Shown here: in pieces, positions 26,601 to 36,600 of the stretch | Numbering within the stretch: the first letter of the stretch is position 1 | How the letters are laid out: each line of letters begins with the position of its first letter | Source of the DNA: Tubiluchus corallicola | Taxonomy: Eukaryota; Priapulida; Priapulimorpha; Priapulimorphida; Tubiluchidae | Direction of reading: 5' to 3' | NCBI GenBank assembly: GCA_030141605.1 | Contig: JAQGDQ010000259.1 | Coordinates: 248,001 to 312,000, forward strand | DNA length: 64,000 nucleotides | Notes under the pieces: generated by a model | The model's input: only the letters and a program-made list of their open reading frames with translations | Told to the model about the DNA's origin: nothing | Database searches by the model: none | Position numbers and translations under genes: made by a program

Positions 26601-29600
26601 TGGTATGGGGCCATTATTTCTCTGTTTTTTTTGCTTCAGTTTTTGTACCCCACAAAATTTATGTTTTAATGGCAATAATAATATTATTATTTTATAATAG
26701 GCAACTAATCCAACAATAGTAAGTGCAGCCACGTATGAGGCTTGTTTGCAGTACACTATGCAAGCCCGAATTGCACCCCAGTGGAATAATATATCTGATC
26801 TTCTTGCACAAGGTTTGCGATTATTTGTGATTTTATTGCAATAAAAACAAAACAGTAACACAACAGAAAAAGTGACTGAACGAACATGTCTAACGTACTC
26901 TAGAATTTTTTGTCTTTACATAATATTAAATCTCTGAATTAGAAATGAATGTTAAAAGTTGCATAAAATGCTTTAAGTCATACTGTTTACTTGCTTAGTT
27001 TTCAGCCTAGTAATTGTCTTCTGTAATTGCAGGTCGTGATTTCGTTTCAAAAAGAGGACATTTGAATGCTGTCAGTAAGTAATTTAATACCCTAATTATT
27101 AAGTAAGTAGGATTTAATTAAGGTAAACAAAAAAGTTATGTTGTGGTATTTCAATTTGAAGCTAGCGTATGGTGTTTAAAGCCACTACTTTTCTAGCTAG
27201 TGTGTACTATTTCAGTTAGTGTGTGCTACTTAAAGCTATTATTTTGTAACTAGTTCGTGGTGTTTACAGATACTACTTTTTGAGCTACTGTGTGCTATTT
27301 AATGCTAGTAGCTAGTGCATGATGTTTAAAGCTACTGCTTTTGCGGCTAGTAATTTTGTAGCTAGTGTATGCTGTTTAAAACTAGTACTTTGCAGGGGTG
27401 AAGTTTGTGGTGCAGGATTCTGAAGTGTATATCACAGTACATGGCTATGTTATAAGAATTCCATTTTTATCAGTAAGCGCTCTGGTTTGTTAACTTCTTT
27501 TATACTTTACTTGTACTAAGGACTAAACATACTTTTTTAAAATAGTCAGTGTTATTGTAATTGGTGCCTCTTGGAGACTGATAATATGATGAAATCAGTG
27601 CAAGAAAGGTAACTAATACAGTCAAATCTCGTGATACCGCCTACTTTGGGACTGCAAAAAAGTTGGCATTATACAAGTTTGGCATTATAAAGGGTGATGT
27701 TATAACTAGGTTAATTTGACTGTACTTATTTTGTATTTCAGTTAAATAGCATTCCTATGAGCAGATGGGGCCGTGAAAGCTTTGAGCAAGATATTGATTC
27801 GGCTACGGTAGAATACAGTTTCAAAAGTAAATGGATTCATGTATTGCCAAGGTAAAATAAGTTGGATTGTAACACAGGTTTTGGTTTACGGGAAGCAAGA
27901 ATCTTCCCGTAGCAACATTAGAATTTATTTGTCGTTCATTTTGTAATTCTTACTTGATCACTCTTAGAAATCTCAATGAGAGCAAGTTCAGATTTCAAGC
28001 TTTTTATTACAGTATGAAAAAGGGACAGGTTGTTGGCGTGTGCCGTAGAATTCCAGAAAATAGTCACTTTAGCTCTTACAGGGATCTCAAACGACACTGG
28101 AAAAACACTGTACGTAACGGTGAACATGACAGTTTTATTAATTACACGTTTAATGCAAAACTCTGAATTATACTTATATGATGATGATGATAGACTGCAG
28201 CTACTGAGTATTTGTCAATGTTGCTTCTCATTTGAAATGTGTTACTGTTATCACTGTTTGTTTTATTACTTTGCTCATGAATTGTTATAATTTTTCACCT
28301 ACTGAAGTAAATTCAAATTTGCGGAGACAAATGGCTTTTAAGGAGAATTATTACTCTTTGTACTGCCTAATATGGGACTGAAAAAAAGTTGGTGTTAAGT
28401 GAGTTTGGCATTATAACGAGGTATATTAATACATACACGTCTATGCATTGTAGATATATTGTTTTGCTAATAATTTGGTTGGCATATAAAGGGGGTGTTA
28501 TAACGAGGTTTGACTGTATTTCTACTGATCACATTCTATTAATCTAAAAGGTTAATATGTTTATTTAATCACTAGAGGTCTTTGTTTTTTTTGTTTGCAG
28601 AAATATGATAGTTTCCTTATGTTGACTTTCACGAGTTTAGAAGTGTCAGCTGATCCCACCCTGAGATATGCTGCTAAGATATGAGATAAAACTTGTGTGC
28701 CATTCCCACATCCCTGTTTGCTAACTTTTCCATTTCCCTTTATGAAAACAGACTCATGGGACCAGAAAATGCTTCCTTGAAATGTGTCAAAAAAACTTTG
28801 TACAACAATATCTTATTAAGACGTGCAGAGGAATTATTTGAAAATTTCTAAATTTGGTGCAGAACTAGATAACAGATTTAGGAATTACCAGTCTTTAAAC
28901 CACCATACTGTACACAAGTGCACACATTAAGGGACATCATACTTACAACAATTAGCCTAACAATCAATTAGTTGAAGGAAGCATTGTGGCCTAGCCAGCA
29001 TATGAACCCAAAACATTGTGCTTTCAAGGCACATGCTCTGCCAGTTGAGTCGTTTACTATTTTCACTTGTTAACAGTATGTTACGATTTATTAACTTAGA
29101 TAAATGACTGACTTTAAATCTCGTTTAATCATCTGTTTTCTAGTATGGTTACAGATTACCTGAAGAAGAGGGATCAATTTACTATGAGGTTTATTTCAAA
29201 ATGATAGAAGGGCAACTATTCACATACCCAGATTATTGTGTGCGATCCGGAGATATACAGTATGTGCCTAGATGTGATCCAGCCCCCATAATTCAAATAT
29301 TCTTACTAGATTTGCAGACAAAGTTGCCCAATGTTTGTGGACAGTCAATGTGTTATACAAGAACGCCTCAGTTCACTTCGTCACTGCTTTACGAAGCAAG
29401 CAAGGTAGCATAGTACAATTATAAGTCGTGTAAAAGCAGATTTGTTGTCACAGTTTTCTATTTCGTTCAGTTTGCTTTGCCAAGCATGGTATATACTGGT
29501 ATTTTTCTCTTACCGAGATTTGCTGAAGTATCACTTTAATCTTTGTGGTGTTTGACTACTCTCACTATAGTCTCCTTTCAAGTGTACGCTTTTTGAAAAA

Positions 29601-32460
29601 GTACACATATTAAATTGTTTTCCAGCTACCAGCAGAGCCAAACGTAACAGCTTTACAGAAAAATGCTGTCATGGTGCCATACAGACATTACTTGAATACA
29701 ACAAATGAAAAACAACATCACGTGATGTCAACTCAATTTTTGAATACAGCATTGAATCATCAGCAGCCCTTGTCAGTAAACTCTAATGTACCCATGCAGA
29801 GTCCTAAGTCAAAGCGATTTCTATTCCTGTCTCACTGTGCAGGAAATACAGCTGCAAATTCTCAGAAGAATCTTAGTCCTACTATTATACCTCCAACTCA
29901 AACAACCAGTGCTCCAAAATTCAAACCAACATTTTTTGCTAAGAAAAGAAGTTGCTCTTCCGTCACAGTGACAGAACCAAATATGGATAAAGCGACAGCA
30001 AAACATGTGCCTGTTTTCCATCAAATGCTGAAAACCACAGGAATTCCGCAGTCAAAAAATGCTGTTAGAGCGAAAAATAGCAGCCAAAAGTCACTACACA
30101 ATGGTGTACATGCTCATGTGCAGCTTCCTGCTTCGAGTTTCTTAGCATTAAATAACGTTACAGGACCACAAACCAAAACAACCCCAATGTTTGTGAAGAA
30201 AGGTGTGTCTAATTTATGCTCTGAAAATCTAGCTGCAGCACAGAAAAAAATTATCATGCCTCAGAAAGAAATAACTGCATGTTGTGAAACAGGAAAGGTG
30301 AGTTTTCATTTAAATTCATAAATATATGTAGAGGAATTGTACGTGCTTATAATTTGTTTCGGAGTAAAAAAATCAAATAATCAAACTTTCATTCTCTTTC
30401 AACCAGAAAACCAGTTCTAGCTTATATAAAAGGATACACATACGATGAATTGAAATTTTATTGATTATATAAATACATACACTTCCAAGAACGTTTCGCT
30501 ATCGATGAACAGACGCCATTAACTTTGTGGTAAAAAGAAATCTGACTATAATAATTTTTTGGCTGTGTATGTATGCTTTTGAGTGAGAAAAACGTTTTAC
30601 AATATATTGACACTGTTTGCTTATATAAAAAATGCAGAGAAATGATGAACCCAAAGCCAAGAAGCCAAGAATGAAACCAAAAGTTCGAAATGATGTTAAT
30701 ATGGAACAGCTAGCAAAAGAAGGTCAAGTAAGTATGACTTGCTAAGTAAATAAACATTTTTTTTGTAGAAATTCATATAAAAGAGAAAAAACCCATTTTT
30801 TACCTATAAGGGAAAATGAACAACTGAGTGGTCATGTGTAGTGTGTATGGCAGCGTCATGTTAAAACAGCTCCGTGTCTGATTAGTAAATGGATGAGGAA
30901 CTGATGGGCATTCAAATTCACTATAGGCATTCGAATGTTGCTAAAATCTCTCTGCTAGATCATTCACGGGAATGAGTATAATATTCCATTTTGCAGAACC
31001 TATGTTGCTAGACACTTTGTAAAATTTACTGCTCCAAATCTATGGAATAAAATATCAATTTACTGTATATCACAACACATCGAAAATTATATGGCTTTAA
31101 AAGATATGTGAAATCTCTTCTATTCAAATCCTTCTTATAATGCATTCTCTGGGTTTTTCTGTGAAGTGCGATAGTCACAGCACATCCCGCGACTGGTTAC
31201 TTTACAGTTCATATTTTCATACATTTGCATCATGTCTCTGCTGAACTCCTTTCTATTTCATTTCTCTTTTCTATCATAGTCTGTTACTTTATCTTTACTA
31301 TTCTCTGTTTTTCTATAATTCCTTCTCTTGTTAGCTAAGCAGCTATTTTCGACTTTTCATGGTGGTTTCACAAGCTTTGCTTCTTGACCACCATGCAGCA
31401 TATATTTCCTGTTGATAAACTATTATGTAGTTTAGTACTATATTAATGTAATTCTTTTACATTTATTGTATTTGGATATTTTCCCTAACACATAATAGCA
31501 TATCAATATAATTTTGTTACAATTATCGTAACTATATAATTGATTGGATTTATAATAGTTATGTGATAATGTAAATTGTAATTATGCTGAAGTGGATGAT
31601 AAATTACAAATTACAAATCCAAATTACAATTATTGTAACTATAATTGATTTGATTTATAATAGTTATAATGTGATAATGTAAATTGTTAATTATGCTGGT
31701 GTGGATGATAAAGTATCAGAGAAAATTAAGTGATAATGAGAAAAGTTCTGGTTGTGCCAAATATTCACATTAAACATTGTCCTGCTGTTGTGCTGGCTGA
31801 CGAAAAAACAGTTGCACATCAACTGCGCATTTAAGATTGCTGAAAGATTTTTACTTTCCAGTTTCAGAAATCAGCAAGTGGTTTAAGCATGTAGGGGGCA
31901 ATAAATTTGCAAGCTATATATTATATTGAACAAAAAATATTCTATGTTCCATATTTGTCAGCTGTAGTATTAACTAGGACAGTAGTACCGCAGTTAAGTG
32001 TTACTACTAACTGTAGATGCAATTTCTAAATGGCAAAATGTTTTTCACTAGTGACATTTAAAATTAGTCATTTCAGAAAATCAGTAAGATTAAGTCAAAC
32101 ATCTCCTTCCCCCTGCAAAGGCACAAATGGGATTTGCAAAAAAATGTAAATGTTTTCCATAATAAATATTTATTTTTATAAATTGTTGAATTTGATTACA
32201 TTTCTGTGGTTGTCCCAACAGTATACGGGAATTTTCGAAGTGGCGGGTTCTATAAGACTTATTCTATAGTGTTAAGCAAATTGTTCTTTGGTTTTACAAA
32301 TTTTCTCAATTTTTAGCTGAGCAAATTGAATGCTGCTACGTTGATGTCATGGTTACAACAGAAAGGAATTACATGTAAAGCAAAAGCTAAGAAACATGAA
32401 CTGGTGGAAAAAGTACAGAGGTGCATCTCAGCTGCATCAATCAGGGCTATTGAATTATAA
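23632..32460 (+). CDS. C18orf63: Homologue of human C18orf63 with C-terminal SAP-like segment
   Basis: Complete gene, 12 coding exons, 639 residues (human 685); function unknown. Exons: 23632-23810, 24241-24319, 25464-25520, 26701-26812, 27033-27074, 27396-27472, 27742-27851, 28013-28109, 29144-29404, 29626-30297, 30638-30727, 32317-32460; all phases agree. The conserved N-terminal domain (about 1-335; DUF4708 as I recall it) shows LYFVGKSQLCRLCHI, ATPNYMHPGKID, QARIAPQWN followed by LLAQGRDFVSKRGHLNAV, WIHVLPSMKKGQVVGV and RDLKRHWKNTYGYRLPEEEG, then FTYPDYCVRSGD and LLDLQTKLPNVCG. These align with human LFFITLPDLNKLC, MARLAPAWN, LLIQGRDFLS, WCYVLPSMKMGQI and RHWDALYGYKLP. Exons 10-11 are Ser/Thr/Lys-rich and disordered, with an FKPTFF-like motif; human has a similar KFVPVF. 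The last exon reads LSKLNAATLMSWLQQKGI...KKHELVEKV, a SAP-like helix pair. The start ATG 23632 puts the same number of residues before LYF, within one, as in human. AATAAA lies at 32574. Confidence 0.88.
26373..26640 (+). mobile_element. tRNA-derived SINE
   Basis: The first 67 bp (26373-26439) form a tRNA-like head. A perfect 7 bp acceptor stem ggcatgg / ccatgcc encloses a box A-like tggccgagtg and a box B-like gggttcaaacctc. The anticodon arm is eroded, so it is not a functional tRNA. The body (ctgagtacctggttgtgtaa etc.) continues to a T-rich stretch near 26620-26640. It lies in intron 3 of the C18orf63 homologue; the right end is approximate. Confidence 0.75.
27158..27392 (+). repeat. Degenerate minisatellite up to an exon acceptor
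   Basis: Six or more imperfect units of roughly 30-40 bp built on gctagtgtgtgctgtttaaa and gctactacttttt. They fill most of the intron between exons 5 and 6 of the C18orf63 homologue. The last unit (aactagtactttgcag) supplies the 3' splice site at 27395. Confidence 0.85.
27617..27724. mobile_element. Pogo/Tc1-type MITE, family A copy 3 (short)
   Basis: TA-bounded, 108 bp. It starts tacagtcaaatctcgtgata and ends ttataactaggttaatttgactgta. The interior carries agttggcattatac and gtttggcattataa. It is an internally deleted version of copy 1 and ends 18 bp before the exon 7 acceptor (27742) of the C18orf63 homologue, so it overlaps the likely polypyrimidine/branch region. Confidence 0.85.
28345..28518. 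mobile_element. Pogo/Tc1-type MITE, family A copy 4
   Basis: The right end ttataacgaggtttgactgta matches family A exactly. The interior (actgcctaatatgggactg, gagtttggcattataacgag, acatacacgtctatgca) aligns with copy 1. The left terminus is eroded, so its start is approximate. It lies in intron 8 of the C18orf63 homologue. Confidence 0.75.
28981..29056 (-). mobile_element. tRNA-like SINE head
   Basis: On the minus strand the sequence has box A-like aactggcagagc, then an anticodon arm tgtgc-cttgaaa-gcaca (5 bp stem, 7-base loop) and box B-like gggttcatatgc. The acceptor stem does not pair convincingly. This is a tRNA-derived SINE head or tRNA pseudogene rather than a working tRNA gene. The SINE body, if present, runs to lower coordinates. 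Confidence 0.6.
30950..31720 (+). mobile_element. LINE C-terminal remnant with duplicated 3' tail
   Basis: NEYNIPFCRTYVARHFVKFT then APNLWNKIS and, after a frameshift, FKRYVKSLLFKSFL-stop. This is the conserved end of non-LTR ORF2 proteins (R..R...GP.LWN.IP....FK..LK..L). About 550 bp of 3'UTR-like sequence follows, ending in two copies (about 31505-31607 and 31620-31715) of a unit with attgatt(t)gatttataatag and gtggatgataaa. It lies in the last intron of the C18orf63 homologue. The 5' limit is approximate. Confidence 0.7.
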
Positions 32461-32573
32461 ATGGCATATGACAAAAACATATAAACATAAGTTAATTTTA
32501 ACTTATTTAAAGTATTATATTAAATTATTAATTTTTTGTTACCATCCTTATACTTTCATTGCAGTGTGGTATG

Positions 32574-32579
32574 AATAAA
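32574..32579 (+). promoter_or_regulatory. Polyadenylation signal AATAAA
   Basis: Canonical hexamer 114 bp after the stop codon of the C18orf63 homologue. Confidence 0.65.
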
Positions 32580-32689
32580 AGCAAGCTTATTTTTATAATT
32601 GTAAAAGAATATGAAAAACCAATTTGTTGTAATTAGACACATTGCAATATAAATTAATAAAATGTAAGATTATGGCTGATAACACCGCT

Positions 32690-32895
32690 TTTCATAAACT
32701 CGTTGGAAGTCGTTTATGAAGGATATGTTCTGTATGTTACATCTTATGCATTTCTTATTTACAAATAGTGAAATTAATGCCGGTGTTCCTCAAGGTTCTG
32801 TAATAGCACCTACCTTGATTCTGCTGTTTATCAACTGCTTGCCGGACTATATACGTGCTTGTCATCTTTAATGTACAAGGGAAACTTATACAATT
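32690..32895 (+). mobile_element. LINE reverse transcriptase fragment (GVPQGS motif)
   Basis: Plus-strand frame with EINAGVPQGSVIAPTLILLF then INCLPDYIRAC, matching the conserved GVPQGS(V/L)LGP..F..YINDLP block of LINE reverse transcriptases. It is frameshifted and stopped shortly after; only a short relic survives. Confidence 0.75.
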
Positions 32896-33286
32896 CTCTA
32901 GCCGTGATAATGCCATACTGCGTACACGGGTGTCTTTCATGTGAAAATATACTCACAGAATTTTGAGAAAACGTACTGCATCAGTTTTTGTACTATAGGG
33001 TTTGGTAACAGTAAGCTGTTATAAACATTTTAACAGTGAGCTGGACGGAAATTTTTGAACTGTAGCGAGAGTTTTGTAAAAACCAAACTGTATTATTGCA
33101 AATTAACTGTTCTAATTGGTTTGTCATTCGTTGCTCTCAGTGTGTTTTATTATTATTATTTAGTCATTATTAAGAATAGCTATTATTTTAGTACATATCT
33201 ACAACTCAAAGTGATCACACAAACATTTTCTAAGACAAAGCAATGATATTAATCAGGAAGTTGTTTTTGCAATTATTTTTTTATTT

Positions 33287-33606
33287 TATTCTTACTTAGA
33301 TAAATATAAAATTTATTGAACTAAAGTCACCATCTGATCTAGTTGCAAACTTTATCACAATTATACCGATAATTCAATAACAATAAAACAAAACTTGCTT
33401 CACACAGTAATGATCAATCATTAATCAAAATTGTCATAATGCCTTCAACTATTACATCATCATAGGAAAAAAGTGCACGTTCAGTACACATTCGTAATTA
33501 CTTGACTCTCTATGATGACAATAGTAATTCTATGTCTCATATGTTTGATTATTGCAGATATTGATGTATAAAATACATTTTTTGCAGAATAAATTGAATT
33601 GAATTG
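33287..33606 (+). mobile_element. Probable retroelement 3' end with (ATTGA)n tail
   Basis: AT-rich segment ending in gcagaataaattgaattgaattg. The ending resembles the aataaagcaatttggattgaattgaattg seen (opposite strand) at 62397-62425 and the aataaatttgatttgatttg LINE tail at 12075. It ends less than 10 bp from the MROH1 stop codon (33614-33616), so it would form most of the MROH1 3'UTR in antisense. The left end is uncertain. Confidence 0.4.
33312..33317 (-). promoter_or_regulatory. Candidate MROH1 polyadenylation signal
   Basis: AATAAA on the minus strand (plus tttatt), about 300 bp after the MROH1 stop codon. No nearer canonical hexamer was noticed. Its location within a retroelement-like segment makes the call tentative. 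Confidence 0.35.
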
Positions 33607-33613
33607 TATTATA

Positions 33614-36600
33614 TCAATATCTATAAAGTAAACTCATTGCCTCTGCTGCTTTAATTTTCACGTCAGCTTCCGGATCTTTTAACATCAGAATTAAGGCTGA
33701 AAAACAATGGTGCATTAATAATTGGTAACTGCTATAATCAAGCGGGCACCTTTCTTTTAGTTTTACGTAAATTGCATTATAAATGATTCACTTTTTGTTA
33801 ACAGTTGCACGAAACAATAAAAACTAAAAGCATTTTCCAAAAAAAAGTTTATTTTAACAAAGTTTAATCTATGCAAAGACTGTTCATTTCTTATCGTTTT
33901 CACTGCAGCAATGTTGGCTTCAATCAAACATGTGCACTTGAAATAGAAAGAAAAAATAAAAAGCATTGTGTGTAGATAGACTTACCACCACAGACGTGTT
34001 CTTTGGATATGGATTGCTGCCGTTCCTGTGGCAAATTGCCTAATAAAAATCCTGCAAACAGCAAGACAAAACGTTAATTAAATTTGAGATCGAGAGCAAT
34101 AAAACACATTTTTATTTGGACTTTGTTTTATCAAATACTAACTGACATGGCTGCACATTAGCAACAAATGTAAGTCCGAGATAAAAACATATTTTACAAC
34201 TAGCAAGATTAAAAGGTTATTCATTTTAAAACTTATCGAGATGCGGCAATTACACAGAACATATGATTCCTCAATTTCTATGGCATCAGATACTAGACTC
34301 AGATAACATGATCCTCAGTTAACTGTTGCTTGCTGTTACACCTTACTCAGCATAATTATTGGTATATTTTCTGAGTTGCACTGTTTTTACAGCTAAAGTC
34401 AAAAATCAATGAGAATTTTCTCTTCTAGAAATAATACTGAGAAAGACAATGTGAGAATGGAAAAGCTATAAAATAATGCTTCCTAGCAAGGAGTTGGTTT
34501 TCTATCAAACTCAACGAAATTTTCCGTTCAGTTACAATTACAAAAATGTTTTCTGATTTTAGTTCTATTTTGAAATGTTGCGTTACCCACAACAGTACAT
34601 ACCTGTAAACATGGCAGCATTGGCTCGTATTTCTGACCAAGAGCTTTTGAAAAAGGCTAAATTTCCTATGACATAGAAATTTAACTTTTCCGGAAAATCA
34701 CAGATCTATATAATGTAGTAAAATGAGGTTTTCATCAACAACATAGTAGAAGTAAACTGTAACAAGTAATAATTAAAACAGCAGTGACTATGTAAAAATT
34801 AGCCTATTATTTCTATTGTCATCAGCTTAAAACAGTTATACAGTGTAGTGATTACTTTAAATAATTTAGAAATGGTGTAGCAATAATCAACTGGCTTACA
34901 TGAAACTAAAAGCGTTAATTATACAATTTAAAATCTTTTAAGACAGGTATGGTAAAAATGAGATAAAATGAAAACTGAGCCTGGATTTGAACTAGAGAGC
35001 TTTAAGTAACGAGTTCAATATCTTCAATTTCCTTATAATTTTTAATTCGTCATAAGTATCTTGTGCTCTAGTTCCGAAAGAAATTTAATGTTGTTAATGT
35101 TTAATTAATGAAAACAGTGAGTAACTTTTAATTTACCAAAACTTTAGACAAGTCGTTCATGAATTCTCCATAATGCAAGTTTGCGTCATCGAGTAAATGC
35201 TTCTGGAACATCTCATTCAACTGTTCAGAACCGACAAGTGGACCAAGCAATTTCAATGCATACTTGCATGCCTGTTTAATAAAAAAAGTGTATTAATACT
35301 TGGTTGCAAAGTAAAAATCAAATAAAAATGGTTGTTACAATTTATTTATTTAATCAGTTAAAATTATTACACATTACACATAAATTTGCACAGACTTATA
35401 AAAATACATTCTACATATAAAACTATAAGATTACAATAAAAGCACTCAAGAAAAGGAGAGGATGGAGTAAAAACTTATACTCTTTCTCCTTTTACTTGTC
35501 ATTATTTTATCTGCAAAACTCATTTTTGACATTACTATCTACAGTTATAGATTATACTTTGCATCACACACAATTACATTGTCACCCAAATAAAGGCAAA
35601 ATTTGATAAACACTGATTTACATTTACTTTCTCTCAGGAAGGCGTCCAGTATTCAATAATAATTAATTGCAACAGTGTTTAATAATTAACAATAATGAAC
35701 ACTGTTCCACCAACTAGAGTAAAATAAGAATTTGCTTAATTAACCAAGCATTTAATTTCCAAGTGAAAAAAAGTGAAACAACCACCATTCAGGTGAATAT
35801 CAGATGCAGCATCGTGCTCAACCATCACTCACAAACTTCTGTAAATTCACTAACAAGACAACAACTAAGGCCACAGCTTCCACTGACAAATGCAAACAAT
35901 ACAACTAATATTGAAAACCTTAACCACGTCTTCTTCATTGTCATTCAAGTGTAGCAAAAGACTGACTATATTAGCATGAATCTGCTCTAGAAATGGTTCT
36001 CTGGACGGCCCGTCTGCAAACCGAGACAGATTTCCAAATAATCGGAATGCCTCCACTCTCACTTCAGGCCTCTCCTGTAAATGATAAAAATGGCAGTTTG
36101 GTGCAGAAATGAATCTTAATCACAAGAGTCTGAATGATAATGAACAAATTATAACTATAAAGAAATGACAAGATACAATGTTTCAGTCCATCAATGTGAT
36201 CCATATCAAGTGAAAGAAAAAATTCACAAAAAATCAATAAAATTTATTTTTTATTTTATAACAACCACTCATCAGTAACAAACCACAACATACAACACAG
36301 AAAAGATTGCTATATTAACAACATGAATTTGACAATCCCCCAGCAGCAGTTTCCTTTCCGACTTTTTTCTGTTTAGCACACCATAAACAGATTATCACGA
36401 AGAATAAACTTTAGTTTTAAGTTTATAAAGCAACCAGTTACTACTCATTCTGCTTCTGGTTATTGTGATTAATACCATTTTGAGCTTTCTGTTTGTTTCG
36501 GTGCTGGGAATTCTGTGTTATTGTGATTTTTATAAAATCTAAACAAATTATGTTTTAGTGATCTTTTGGGTATTTTTATTTTTTCCTCTTTTGCTGAAAA

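Larger units (their letters stand above)
32461..33613. other. Convergent intergenic region C18orf63 homologue / MROH1
   Basis: Tail-to-tail spacer of 1.15 kb. It contains the polyadenylation signal of the C18orf63 homologue, a LINE reverse transcriptase fragment (32690-32895), a retroelement-like tail (33287-33606) and a minus-strand AATAAA (33312-33317) usable by MROH1. Confidence 0.65.

Noticed and set aside
28606-28690. Extra exon of the C18orf63 homologue after a tttgcag acceptor
   Set aside because: All frames meet stops quickly or lack homology, and exons 8 and 9 already join in phase and match the human protein without a gap.
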